Shown here: one piece after another, positions 34,601 through 42,622 of the stretch
How the letters are laid out: each line of letters begins with the position of its first letter
Numbering within the stretch: the stretch's first letter is position 1
Source of the DNA: Sulfotelmatobacter sp049792875
GTDB lineage: Bacteria; Acidobacteriota; Terriglobia; Terriglobales; Acidobacteriaceae
Length of the DNA stretch: 64,000 nt
Assembly: GCA_049792875.1 (NCBI GenBank)
Contig: JBARBI010000189.1
Coordinates: forward strand, 1-64,000
Reading direction: 5' to 3'
Made by a program: the position numbers and the translations under genes
The notes under the pieces: generated by a model
Databases searched by the model: none
What the model saw: the letters and a program-made list of their open reading frames with translations, nothing else
What the model was told of the DNA's origin: nothing

Positions 34601-35348
34601 ATGTCAATCCAGCTTGTTTGGTCACGTCCACAAACTGCACTTTGATCTGCGCGGGCGGCTTTAGTGCTGCTTGCGGCGACTCCACGGCGCGTGAGTACTG
34701 GCCCTGCTCCCCGTAAGCCAGGCTCATCGGTGCGCCGATTTTGTTCTGCGTGATGTACTGGAATTTCTTCAGATGCTCGCGGGCGTGGTCGACGTCGCCG
34801 GATTGCTGGTACGCCCGGGACAATCCGAATTCCGCCGAGGCGTGATGCGGGTTGAGTTTCAGCGCGTGCTCGAAAGCACCGATGGATTGTGGAAACTGCT
34901 TGGCCTGCACGTACGCGGTGCCCAGAAAATACCAGGTGTCGGCGTCGTTCGCGTCGATCTCGATCACGTGTTTGAACGCATCGATCGCCCCTTGCGCGTC
35001 GCCCGTGTTCTTGGCGAGCATCCCAAGGCCGTACCACGCGTTGGGGCTCTTCGGATCCTGTTTGATCGCGTCTTCGAAGGCGGCCTTCGCTTCGTCCACT
35101 TTTTGCAGGTTCAGGTATGCGATTCCCTCGTTCAGTCGCGCGATCGCCAGCTTGGGATCGGCCTCCGCAGCCTGCTGAAAATATTTCAATCCCTTCTCGA
35201 ATAGCTGCTGGTTCATGTAGGCGGCACCGAGATTATTCAGGCGCGCGGCTTCGATCGGATTCGGCTTCGACTCGGGAGAGAGCAGGCCGAAAGCAGCCAG
35301 CCATGTGGCGATAAGAGCAGAAGAAAATCGAAGATTCATTTCGTTCAA
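31644..35348 (-). CDS. CRTAC1-type protein with TPR, FG-GAP/VCBS and ASPIC/UnbV domains, and a palindrome insertion
   Basis: 1234 residues. An N-terminal signal-like stretch precedes five or so TPR units (about 35-205), then repeated FG-GAP/VCBS calcium-type motifs (DYDNDGQIDIF, DYDHDGDIDLY, DFDNDGATDLL and others, about 230-640) that fold as a beta-propeller, then an ASPIC/UnbV domain (about 650-750) and a long C-terminal region. Residues about 795-825 (ACHPERSEGPVHS...) are encoded by a 92-bp palindrome at 32874-32965, so that part is repeat-derived. It is probably exported. It lies last in a three-gene block after the smaller CRTAC1 gene and the haem/TPR gene. Function unknown. Confidence 0.85.
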   Translation of the reverse strand: MNEMNLRFSSALIATWLAAFGLLSPESKPNPIEAARLNNLGAAYMNQQLFEKGLKYFQQAAEADPKLAIARLNEGIAYLNLQKVDEAKAAFEDAIKQDPKSPNAWYGLGMLAKNTGDAQGAIDAFKHVIEIDANDADTWYFLGTAYVQAKQFPQSIGAFEHALKLNPHHASAEFGLSRAYQQSGDVDHAREHLKKFQYITQNKIGAPMSLAYGEQGQYSRAVESPQAALKPPAQIKVQFVDVTKQAGLTSQPAASSGFDFTSLGPGACFIDYDNDGQIDIFLPGSGSQGGMSLYHNLGKGKFHEVTKEAALDPAVHGLACTAGDYDNDGFTDLAVTTKDRVILFHNEKNGTFKDVTEQAGLPLREGVGKAPNQNASSSADSSGLMPVGVAFVDYDHDGDIDLYVMRSAPAKYVSPSGRTGYNTLWRNNGDGTFTDVTDSTGLFGNTSSVAAVGTDFNNDRAVDLVVTGGAKGPALLENPREGKFQLRELWGKNGPSRPTGVAVLDFDHDGWMDIALANQEAPAITLWRNNRGKSFDPVSLPVPQWFQAFGIAAFDYDNDGWVDVIAVGETPGKGKGEIRLFRNLGPDGFKDVTADVGLDKVELFEPRDIITGDFDNDGATDLLITQSRQPAVLLRNEGGNQNHWLRLSLKGLADNKSAIGTKVEVFSGGNRQKFEIAGSNGYLGQNSTDIVVGLGESKEADIVRMLWPTGVLQDEIKVAGDKQQDFLEIDRRGSSCPTLFVWNGERYEFVADMLGAGVVGHWVGPGQRDIPRPVEYIKIDRNMVRGKENPRPHGACHPERSEGPVHSPASCTDPSPPKAAAQDDKGMESPEKTLSFRFMEPLEEAVYLDQVRLLAVDHAAGVEVYPNEYFASNPPYPPFKLVVSHDARPPAGAWDDHGHDVLPDLLAHRYFGDFALTQFLGFAKQHSLTLDLGEAYRGGPLWLLLHGEVEYFSANSMYAASQAGIEAISPYVEALLPNRKDANGQWKRVIDDMGFPAGGPRTMTADLTGKLPPGTRKIRITTNLQVYWDGILIDRTEQSREIPHPGESAGLRDDADGNQDRGRNVRLTSVPLVQADLEFHGYPFKIEGTPPGNVQYVYERASATGPYTRPSGTYTRYGDVLPLLTATDDKLAVFGSGDEVRLDFDPSHLPALPKGWVRDYFFAANGYEKDMDFYAAEGNYVAPLPFLSMGDYPYTPKKSFPLDDAHVNYLLEYNTRHMSGNEQRGYWFDYGDWR
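32874..32965. repeat. 92-bp palindromic element with 15-bp perfect ends inside a CRTAC1 gene
   Basis: CTTGTCATCCTGAGC (32874-32888) and GCTCAGGATGACAAG (32951-32965) are perfect inverted ends. The inner arms also pair imperfectly (GCGAAGGATCC with GGTCCTTCGC), and the centre carries GTGCA/TGCAC. The reverse-strand translation contains HPERSEG, a string I recall from chance translations of a widespread bacterial repeat. Here it lies in frame in a long gene. Confidence 0.85.
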
Positions 35349-35351
35349 GAT

Positions 35352-35440
35352 TTAACCACAAAGGACACCAAGGTACACGAAGGGCGCCTGTGTCTTGACT
35401 TGTCTTCCTCGTGAAACTTCGTGTCCCTCGTGGTGAAAGG
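35352..35440. repeat. Palindromic repeat of the 'CCACGAAGG' family, copy 1
   Basis: TTAACCACAAAGGACACC on the left and GTGTCCCTCGTGGTGAA on the right form an imperfect inverted pair around a second pair ACACGAAGG / CTTCGTG. The same kind of element occurs at 41668-41746. It fills the gap between the two CRTAC1 genes, so their shared transcript, if any, carries it. Confidence 0.65.
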
Positions 35441-35443
35441 TTC

Positions 35444-37159
35444 CTAGTGCGCTTTGCCGTACGCCCGGTTCGCGATCACGCCCTTCCCTTCCTGCACGGT
35501 GACCGTCTGGCCGGCATTGATGTTCAAAAGCTTGTCCACTTGCCCGCTGGGCCACTGAATCTCAATGCTGTCGACTTTGGTTAACGCGCCCAGGCCAAAG
35601 GTCAGCACCAGTTCGCTTTGCGCCAGGTAACTCGACCCGGAGCGGAGCATCTTCCACTGCTTGTCGCTTCCAGTCGTCACGCGGACGACCGCCCCAATGC
35701 CGTCGCGATTCGACTTCGTGCCTACCAGTTTGACGCGCAGACTCTGATTTGTCCCGCCCTCGTTGTGGAACAAGTATGCCGGCCCCGCGTTCGTGGTCAG
35801 CAAAACGTCAAGGTAGCCGTCATTGTCGATGTCCGCGTAAGCCGCGGCCCGCGCCACTTTGGGGGCGGCGAACGCGCTCCCCATCTGCGCGGTGACTTCC
35901 GTGAATTTTCCACCGCTGAGATTGCGGAACAGGTGCGGAGGTTCGGCATAACTGACCCGCTTCTGTACGCGCTCGATCTGGTCTTCAATGTGGCCGTCGG
36001 CGACGAAAATGTCCTGCCAGCCATCATTGTCATAATCGAAAAAGAAACAGCCAAAGCCCAACGTGACCAGCGTGGCTCGGCCCACCTCGGACTGCGGGGC
36101 TTCGTCGACGAACAGTCCATTGCCCTCGTTGTGATAGAGCGAGACCATCTGATTGGCGAAGTTGCTGATCAAAACGCTAGGATGACCACTGCGATCGTAG
36201 TCGGCGGCGTCGGCGCCCATGCCCGCTCGCGCAATCCCGTCCTCGCTGAACCCGATGCCCGCCGCCACGCCCCGCTCCTCGAACGTGCCATCTTTCTTGT
36301 TGAGGTAAAGCTTGTTGGGCTGCGTGTCGTTGGCGATCAGGATGTCGGGCCAGCCATCGCCGTTGTAGTCGAGAATCGCGATGCCCAGGCTCTTCGAAGT
36401 GGGATCGCCCAGCCCGGCCTTCTGCGTTGTGTCTTCAAACTTGCCGCCGCCCAGGTTGTGCCACAGGCGCACCGACGTGCCTTTGTACGACTCGGGAGTG
36501 CAATACGACTTGTGGGCGCCGTCGATCGTGCAATACAGGTCGCCTGGCTCGGTCCACTGCACGTAGTTCGCAACCACGAGATCGAGTTTGCCGTCGCGGT
36601 CGTAGTCCACCCAGGCGGCGCTGGTCGAGAACTCGCCCGGTCCCCACATTCCCGCGGACTTGGTGATATCGGTGAACGTGCCGTTGCCGTTGTTGTGAAA
36701 CAGATGGCTCTGACCCAGCGCGGTGATGAACAGATCGTCGAAACCGTCGTTGTCGTAGTCTCCAACCGCCACGCCCAGCCCGAACATGGGGACAGCCAAG
36801 CCCGCCTGGCGCGTGACATCGGTGAATGTCCCGTTGCCGTTGTTGTGATAGAGCTTCAGCGTGGTCGCCCCAGCGTGAGGATGCCCGGGAAAATCATCTC
36901 CATTGATCAGAATGATGTCGGGGTATCCGTCGTTGTCGTAATCGATGAAGGCACAGCCCGGGCCCATGGTCTCCGGTAACCACTTCTTTCCGAAGGCGCC
37001 GTTGTTATGGGAGAAGCGGATTCCTGACTGCGTGGTGACGTCGCGGAAGTGAACCTGCTGAGCGTAGGCAGCGGTGACTGTCAGCATGGCCGCCGTCACT
37101 GCCCAGATCAAATGCGTAGCGGCGAAAGAAAGAGAGGATGGCCCGTGAAGTCGCCTCAT
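35444..37159 (-). CDS. CRTAC1-type secreted protein (FG-GAP/VCBS repeats + ASPIC/UnbV)
   Basis: 571 residues. A signal peptide (AAMLTVTAAYAQQ) is followed by repeated calcium-type motifs of FG-GAP/VCBS domains (DYDNDGYPDI, DYDNDGFDDLF, DYDRDGKLDLV, DYNGDGWPDIL, DYDNDGWQDIF, DIDNDGYLDVL). The C-terminal 100 residues are the ASPIC/UnbV domain (NQSLRVKLVGTKSNRDGIGA...). Its ATG overlaps the TAA of the haem/TPR gene (TAATG), indicating coupled translation. Probably periplasmic or surface-exposed. Ligand unknown. Confidence 0.88.
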   Translation of the reverse strand: MRRLHGPSSLSFAATHLIWAVTAAMLTVTAAYAQQVHFRDVTTQSGIRFSHNNGAFGKKWLPETMGPGCAFIDYDNDGYPDIILINGDDFPGHPHAGATTLKLYHNNGNGTFTDVTRQAGLAVPMFGLGVAVGDYDNDGFDDLFITALGQSHLFHNNGNGTFTDITKSAGMWGPGEFSTSAAWVDYDRDGKLDLVVANYVQWTEPGDLYCTIDGAHKSYCTPESYKGTSVRLWHNLGGGKFEDTTQKAGLGDPTSKSLGIAILDYNGDGWPDILIANDTQPNKLYLNKKDGTFEERGVAAGIGFSEDGIARAGMGADAADYDRSGHPSVLISNFANQMVSLYHNEGNGLFVDEAPQSEVGRATLVTLGFGCFFFDYDNDGWQDIFVADGHIEDQIERVQKRVSYAEPPHLFRNLSGGKFTEVTAQMGSAFAAPKVARAAAYADIDNDGYLDVLLTTNAGPAYLFHNEGGTNQSLRVKLVGTKSNRDGIGAVVRVTTGSDKQWKMLRSGSSYLAQSELVLTFGLGALTKVDSIEIQWPSGQVDKLLNINAGQTVTVQEGKGVIANRAYGKAH

Positions 37160-40044
37160 TATCGAGAGGCCCCGGCAGCTGTTGCGGTGGAAACGGGCCG
37201 GGCTTTGCCCGGCCGGACAGTCGGGGCGACTGTCCCCACATGGGTTGGTGTGATTAGCGGCAGCGGCACCGAGACGTGCTCATGCACCGACTGCCTTTCA
37301 TTGTTGTCTTCGGGATGAATCTGGCGGTAGGGGCCGGTGATCGCCTGCGAGGACTCATCGGCTTTGAATCGCATGTAGCGTGTCTCGTGCTCCTTGGCTA
37401 ACTTCTCCTGGCCGAGGCCGTTGTAGCACAGCATCAGGTTGTAGTGCGCCTGCAAGTCTTCCGGATCGATCGCGAGCACCGACTGAAGAACCTTCACCGC
37501 CTCATCATACTTGCGTTGCAGGAACAGCACGCGCCCCAGGTCGTTGATCGCCACCCGATCACGCCGATATTGCGCAAGCACAATCTGCAATCGCGCCGCC
37601 GCGCCGTCGTAGTTTCCGTCCGCGCGCAGTACTTTGGCGTAGAAGAAATTGGCGCGGGCCAGGTTCGGAGATAAAGCCAGAGCCTTCTCCAACACCGTGC
37701 GGGCTCGTGCCATGTCTCCCTCCTGCACCGCGCACCGGCCAATGTTCACCCAACCGTCCGGATTATTCGGATCTGCTTCGGTCACCTTCTGGAAGGCCGC
37801 CGCGGCGCCTTTCAAATCTCCCTGCAAGAATAAGCCGATTCCGTAATCGTTCCAGCGCTGCCATTCTTCCTTGCGGACGATGGTCTTCGGCGCAGCCGCG
37901 GCAGCGTCGTGCGCGACGACTGGGAGGGTGACTTCGTTCTCGGCAATGGTAACAATCGGCAGATCGGGAATTTTTTCTTGCTTCGCCGAAACTCCGCTGA
38001 GAGATGCGGTGAATACGGTTGGCCGGTCGTCGTAATCGGGAGACACCCCGTTGGGCTTCGTCGGATCAGGCATTCCGGCGAACGCCTCTTGCGTTCCGTA
38101 CCACGAGAACTTCCGATAACAGAGCCGCGCATGCAGCGTGATCTTGTTGCCCGCATGCTCTGGAATGGCCATGCGGTAATGTACCGTGTCGGCCGCGCCG
38201 GGCGGGATGAGCCTCACATACACGACCGCTCGCGTCGCCCACGCATTGCGCTTGTTAATCGGATTGCCATGGGCATCGATCTGCAAGGAACGGTAGAAGT
38301 GCGCTCCCTTTTCTACCGGACCACGCCCGTTGTCCTCGACCATACCACTCCAGAAAATGGTCTGCCCCTTGTCGTCGGTCCCTTTCAATTCGAGCCAGGT
38401 GTCGTAGGCATCAACCGTGCCGCCGGGGAAAAAGTGTCCCACTTTCTTCGTCCGCACGACTACATCCAAGCGCACCGTGTCCCCGCGGCGCAGGGGGGGC
38501 TGCACCAGGTTCAGCGGCGCCGTAACCGGAGCAACCACGCCGCCGGTCTCAGCGGTGACCTTGCTTTCGGCTTCCTCTCCCACCGCGAACGTCGTGGAGA
38601 GTTCCGACTGAGTCGTCGCACCGGGCTTCAGAGGAGCCTGGGCCGGAGACAGCGCAAAGATATCCACGGTGAGCGCGCCGCTCTTCAGGAAGTCTTCGGT
38701 GAGCTTGAGTTGAGGAGCATCTTCATTCGCCGTGGGTACCGCCGTGTTCGCGCCGGGAAACCGATGCGAGTGCACAAAGCCGTTGATGTTGCCCGCGTCC
38801 TTCGAGGCCTCAGCAGGCATGTGGCAGTCGGCGCACTGCTGCGGCTTGGGAGGATAGTAGAACGACCGTGCTCCTTGCCCGGATACTCCGCTGGCCTGCC
38901 AGTTGTCGTATTCGTTGAAACCGCGGAACCAGCGATAGTGATTCACTGGCACGTCGAGGTGCACCTTGTGACACGACGAACAGAACTCCGCCGTCTGGTC
39001 GCGCATGAAGGGCTTGAGGAACACGCGCCGGTGCGGCTCCGGATTCAGCCGGATCAGAAAATCATGCAGGGCCCGCGCCACCGGATTCTGAGTGGCCGCG
39101 AGCTCGTGCAGCTTGGGATATTCGAGGTAAAAATCGCCCTGCCCCATCGTGCTCTTCACGTTTGCGATGGAGTGGCACATCATGCAGCCCAGCCCCGCCT
39201 GCGCCTCAGGCCGGTGCACGATCTGCTTGATCGGCGTGTCCATCAAGCCCGCGTACAACACCGCGGGATCGTGGCAGCCGCCGCACCACTTCGAGGGTTT
39301 GGTGCCAACCGTATCCTGCATGTACTCGATCGACTTGCGGTACCACTGATTGTTGAACGACGAGAAATGGTGGGCGGAACTGAACCACTGGTTGTAGATA
39401 TCTTCATGGCAGCGCTTGCAGGAATCGGATTCCATGAAGAACTTACTGGGAATTTTCTGCTTGCCATAAACCTGCGCCGAACTCGGGAAGAAGGCACCAT
39501 CGGGTCCGTCGCCTTCCCCGTTCATATTGTAGGGGGGCATCGTCGGATTTTCGATCCGGTTGCGCGTCTGCCAGCTCTCGCGCATGTAGCGCGCTCCGTA
39601 TCCAATGCCCGCGAGCACCACCAGACAGAACGCAGCGCGCACCGAAGCCGCGCCCAGGCCCGATTTGCGACCGCCCAGCCAACCCGCAATCAACAGGGCG
39701 ATGCCGGCAAGTGAAATCACGATGTGGAAATAAAGCTTGTTCCATTCCGTTCGCGGAGTTCCAGTCTTGATGAGGATCAGCCCCAGAACGGCTCCTCCCG
39801 CGATCAGCAGCCATCCGGTTCGGGACGAGAAACTACCCGTGCGAAGCAGATTGAACAACGAAGGGATGAGCAGGATCGCGGCGAGCGCACCTCCCGCAGC
39901 GTGTAGCAGGACTACGCCTGCGTAGAAAATATTCGGCCGAGGAAACGGGTACAGATACGCAGCGGAGACCAGTAGAAACGCCACCAGCCACGACAGGGCC
40001 CGGCCGACGAATCCCCCAGATGTTGGCATTTCCCACATGGGCAA
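37159..40044 (-). CDS. Membrane-bound multihaem cytochrome c / TPR protein
   Basis: 961 residues. Five hydrophobic helices (about 15-165) precede a domain with five CXXCH haem-attachment motifs: CKRCH, CGGCH, CMMCH, CSSCH and CADCH (about 205-410), resembling cytochrome c554-type proteins. A beta-rich stretch follows, then TPR repeats (about 735-900). Haem c implies the domain faces the periplasm or outside. The last 30 or so residues (THVGTVAPTVRPGKARPVS...) are encoded by the reverse of the double-hairpin element at 37196. Overlaps the CRTAC1 gene by TAATG. It could feed electrons to or from a partner; no oxidase or reductase subunit is seen here. Confidence 0.85.
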   Translation of the reverse strand: MPMWEMPTSGGFVGRALSWLVAFLLVSAAYLYPFPRPNIFYAGVVLLHAAGGALAAILLIPSLFNLLRTGSFSSRTGWLLIAGGAVLGLILIKTGTPRTEWNKLYFHIVISLAGIALLIAGWLGGRKSGLGAASVRAAFCLVVLAGIGYGARYMRESWQTRNRIENPTMPPYNMNGEGDGPDGAFFPSSAQVYGKQKIPSKFFMESDSCKRCHEDIYNQWFSSAHHFSSFNNQWYRKSIEYMQDTVGTKPSKWCGGCHDPAVLYAGLMDTPIKQIVHRPEAQAGLGCMMCHSIANVKSTMGQGDFYLEYPKLHELAATQNPVARALHDFLIRLNPEPHRRVFLKPFMRDQTAEFCSSCHKVHLDVPVNHYRWFRGFNEYDNWQASGVSGQGARSFYYPPKPQQCADCHMPAEASKDAGNINGFVHSHRFPGANTAVPTANEDAPQLKLTEDFLKSGALTVDIFALSPAQAPLKPGATTQSELSTTFAVGEEAESKVTAETGGVVAPVTAPLNLVQPPLRRGDTVRLDVVVRTKKVGHFFPGGTVDAYDTWLELKGTDDKGQTIFWSGMVEDNGRGPVEKGAHFYRSLQIDAHGNPINKRNAWATRAVVYVRLIPPGAADTVHYRMAIPEHAGNKITLHARLCYRKFSWYGTQEAFAGMPDPTKPNGVSPDYDDRPTVFTASLSGVSAKQEKIPDLPIVTIAENEVTLPVVAHDAAAAAPKTIVRKEEWQRWNDYGIGLFLQGDLKGAAAAFQKVTEADPNNPDGWVNIGRCAVQEGDMARARTVLEKALALSPNLARANFFYAKVLRADGNYDGAAARLQIVLAQYRRDRVAINDLGRVLFLQRKYDEAVKVLQSVLAIDPEDLQAHYNLMLCYNGLGQEKLAKEHETRYMRFKADESSQAITGPYRQIHPEDNNERQSVHEHVSVPLPLITPTHVGTVAPTVRPGKARPVSTATAAGASR
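37196..37240 (-). repeat. Double-hairpin palindromic element, copy C (3' end of haem/TPR gene)
   Basis: Hairpin 1 is GGCCGGGC-TTT-GCCCGGCC (37196-37214). Hairpin 2 is GGACAGTCG-GGG-CGACTGTCC (37215-37235), then CCACA, written on the + strand. Compared with copies A and B the stem pairs change together. The haem/TPR gene on the opposite strand reads through it into its own stop, so the element supplies the protein C-terminus. Confidence 0.85.
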
Positions 40045-40169
40045 CGACGTGCGACAGGGATGACGAAGTCAGCCCCACAGTGGCTGAAATCCCGCGCAGA
40101 TAAAGTTATACAGGGCGGCCGACAGGGCGGAATAATACAAAAATACTAGAGCGAACCGAGCGCTCCCTG

Positions 40170-41585
40170 TCAGCTGATCGGCGGTACTCGCCACGCCTGG
40201 CACTCTGCTTCCAGAACCGACGCGACCGCCAGCACCTGCTCTTCCTCCCACGGCCTGCCAACAATCTGCACGCCGATAGGAAGGCCCTCCAAGGATCGGC
40301 TCACAGGAACTACGGCCGCGGGATTGCCCAGCAGATTAAACCATTCGGCGTAGCTCCAGGCGTCGAGGTAGTTTACCGTTTTGCCCTCGATGGTCCAACT
40401 GCGTTGCCCGTGGCGGAAAGCAGGAATCGCCGCCGCCGGGCACAACAGAATGGGATACTTCCGCATTTGCGCGAGAACCTTGGCGCGCAAAATGTCGCGG
40501 CCAATCCACGCCTCGAGCAGCGTCTCGCCGGTCAGCGGTGGCTCCGCGGCAGACCAGTCGAGGAATTGCTTCAGAACTGGGCTTAAGTCGCGCTCGCGTC
40601 CGAGGAACATCGGGCCGATCAGCATGCCCGCAACCTTGACGAAGAACTTCTTCCACAACTGGCGCGCTTCTTCGAGGCCCTCCGGACAAAACGCATCGAC
40701 CTCAAATCCCGCTCCCCGCAGGGCTTCTGCAGCGCCTCTTACGGCGGCACGAGTCTCGGCCGTCACAGGTGTGCGCCCATCGTCTTCGAAATAACCGATG
40801 CGCAGCTTCCTGACTTCGTTGTCGCTCGGCCAGCGCAGGGTCACGGGGGCGGCACAAGTGTCGCCGCCGTCCGGACCCTGCATGACCTCGAACAATGCCT
40901 TCACATCGGCTACGATCCGGGCCATGGGACCGACGACGCCGATCAGGGCAAAGGGCCCGCCCGCCGCAGGAAAGTGCCCGGTCGCCGGAACGCGTCCCGG
41001 AGTGGGCTTGAGTCCGCAGATGCCGCTGAAATGCGCCGGCACTCGAATCGATCCGCCGCCATCGCTGCCGACGCCGCCCGCCGACATCCCAGCCGCAATC
41101 GCCGCTGCTTCGCCGCCGCTGGAACCGCCCGGGGTGCATGCGAGATCCCAAGGACTGTTGGTGCGGCCGTACACAAGGTTGTCCGTCTCCCATGCCATAA
41201 GGAGTTCTGGCGTGTTTGTCACGCCCAGCACGATCGAGCCCGCCTGGCGCAGGCGCGCGACCAGAGGTGCGTCTTCGGTCGCCACGTATCCAGCGCGCAG
41301 GCGTGTGCCCGCCTCGCATCGCAGTCCCGCCACGTCCAACGAACTCTTGATGCTGATCGGAACGCCGTGCAGCGGACCGAGGGGCTTTCCACTCGTGACC
41401 GCCGCTTCGGCGTCGCGGGCGTCGCGGCGCACTCGCTCTGCATCCACGTGGACGAACGCGTTCAACTTCGGATTCAATCTCTCGATTTTCGCGAGATGGG
41501 CGTCGGCGAGTTCCACCGGCGAGATCCGCTTCTCACGGACTTGCTGCGCCATTCTGACCGCGGATAGGAAAGTAAGATCACCCAT
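40170..41585 (-). CDS. Amidase (amidase-signature family)
   Basis: 471 residues from the ATG at 41585, with GAGGAG 11 bases upstream. The frame stays open to 41804, but those extra codons run through the palindrome at 41668-41746 and are not credible coding sequence. The Ser-cisSer-Lys triad region shows PLHGVPISIKSS (Lys) and the glycine/serine-rich CTPGGSSGGEAAAIAAG, with GSDGGGSIRVPA. This family hydrolyses amides, or forms part of GatA-type amidotransferases; GatA needs GatB and GatC, which are not nearby, so a stand-alone amidase is likelier. Substrate unknown. Confidence 0.9.
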   Translation of the reverse strand: MGDLTFLSAVRMAQQVREKRISPVELADAHLAKIERLNPKLNAFVHVDAERVRRDARDAEAAVTSGKPLGPLHGVPISIKSSLDVAGLRCEAGTRLRAGYVATEDAPLVARLRQAGSIVLGVTNTPELLMAWETDNLVYGRTNSPWDLACTPGGSSGGEAAAIAAGMSAGGVGSDGGGSIRVPAHFSGICGLKPTPGRVPATGHFPAAGGPFALIGVVGPMARIVADVKALFEVMQGPDGGDTCAAPVTLRWPSDNEVRKLRIGYFEDDGRTPVTAETRAAVRGAAEALRGAGFEVDAFCPEGLEEARQLWKKFFVKVAGMLIGPMFLGRERDLSPVLKQFLDWSAAEPPLTGETLLEAWIGRDILRAKVLAQMRKYPILLCPAAAIPAFRHGQRSWTIEGKTVNYLDAWSYAEWFNLLGNPAAVVPVSRSLEGLPIGVQIVGRPWEEEQVLAVASVLEAECQAWRVPPIS

Positions 41586-41667
41586 ACAACCAGACTCCTC
41601 GAGGCAGAGGGCCGAGTCTAGCATGCTCCGCGAGGCGGCCTCCCAAATGGCGAAATCAAACTCGAGC

Positions 41668-41746
41668 AACCACGAAGGGCACAAAGTAACACGGATGAAA
41701 AACAGAACAGTTCTCCTTCGTTCTACTTCGTGCCTTTCGTGGTTAA
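41668..41746. repeat. Palindromic repeat of the 'CCACGAAGG' family, copy 2
   Basis: AACCACGAAGGGCAC at the left and GTGCCTTTCGTGGTT at the right are inverted with 14 of 15 matches. The right arm, read on the minus strand, encodes PLTTKGTK and the TAG stop of the pseudouridine synthase. The element lies between that stop and the amidase start, and is related to 35352-35440. Confidence 0.72.
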
Positions 41747-42499
41747 AGGGTCGCCCAGGGCGCGATCCAAGCTGAATTTCTCTTCGGTGGTCAGAAGCCG
41801 ACACGACCCCTTTGCCAGCTTGCCCAGTTGCAGCGGCCCGATGGCCACGCGCACCAACCTGAGCACCTCAACTCCGAGTACCTCCAGCATGCGTCGGATT
41901 TGGCGGTTCTTACCTTGGTCGAGGACGATCTCAAGCCAGCAGTTTTTCTCCCCGGAACGGAGCACCCGGGCCTGGACTGCGCGGAGGACTTCCCCTCGTT
42001 CACTCGCCGGCCCGCTAACGAGCGCCCGCGTAAGCTTTTCGTCGGCCACCCTGCCGATTTGCACGTGGTAGGTTTTCTCGAGGTGCGTCTCAGGGGCGGC
42101 GATCCGTGCGCCCCACTCGGAATCGTTGGTCAGCAGGAGTAGCCCTTCACTGGCCTTATCGAGCCTCCCGATGGGAGCAATCCATGGCACAGGTGTCCCA
42201 GATTTCTGCAACACGGCATAAATCGTTTCCCGGCCTTTTTCGTCGGAAGCGGTGGTCACGAACCCACGAGGCTTGTTCATCATGAGGTAGATGTGCCTCC
42301 GCGGTTCGACGGAATGATCATCCACCACAATGCGATCCCGCTCCAAGCGAACCGGTGTTTCGGAGTCGCGCCGCACAACCCCGTTCAATCGCACACGGCC
42401 GCCGCGAATCAACTCCGCAGCTTGCGAGCGCGAGCAGTATCCCAGCTTCGACAATGCGCGCGCCAGGCCGATCTTGCGGGCTGGAGCCTTCGATGCCAC
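41723..42499 (-). CDS. Pseudouridine synthase, RsuA/RluB/RluE family
   Basis: 258 residues. An N-terminal S4 RNA-binding domain (about 8-70: ALSKLGYCSRSQAAELIRGG, LNG) precedes the catalytic domain with PIGRLDKASEGLLLLTND, where the Asp of GRLD is the catalytic residue, and the later KNRQIRRM. It isomerises a uridine in 16S or 23S rRNA; which position cannot be told from the sequence. The last eight residues and the stop lie inside the palindromic repeat at 41668-41746, so the original C-terminus was probably replaced. The core fold is intact. Confidence 0.92.
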   Translation of the reverse strand: MASKAPARKIGLARALSKLGYCSRSQAAELIRGGRVRLNGVVRRDSETPVRLERDRIVVDDHSVEPRRHIYLMMNKPRGFVTTASDEKGRETIYAVLQKSGTPVPWIAPIGRLDKASEGLLLLTNDSEWGARIAAPETHLEKTYHVQIGRVADEKLTRALVSGPASERGEVLRAVQARVLRSGEKNCWLEIVLDQGKNRQIRRMLEVLGVEVLRLVRVAIGPLQLGKLAKGSCRLLTTEEKFSLDRALGDPLTTKGTK

Positions 42500-42622
42500 G
42501 CGTTCATGCTAGCAGTCCAGCCCCTGCACAATCCAAGCGCGCTTGGTACTATGTTGGGGCACTGATCGAAGCGTCGCCCGTGACTCACGCGCCGGTCATT
42601 GTATCCGTGCGAAGGAGCTTTC

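Noticed and set aside
37196..37235. Element copy C as a rho-independent terminator of the haem gene
   Set aside because: The hairpins lie within coding sequence and there is no T-run after them in either direction.
37909..39714. 601-codon + strand frame opposite the haem/TPR gene
   Set aside because: Antisense shadow. The five haem motifs are on the minus strand.
41586..41804. N-terminal extension of the amidase
   Set aside because: It runs through the palindromic repeat at 41668-41746, and the ATG at 41585 has a ribosome-binding site.
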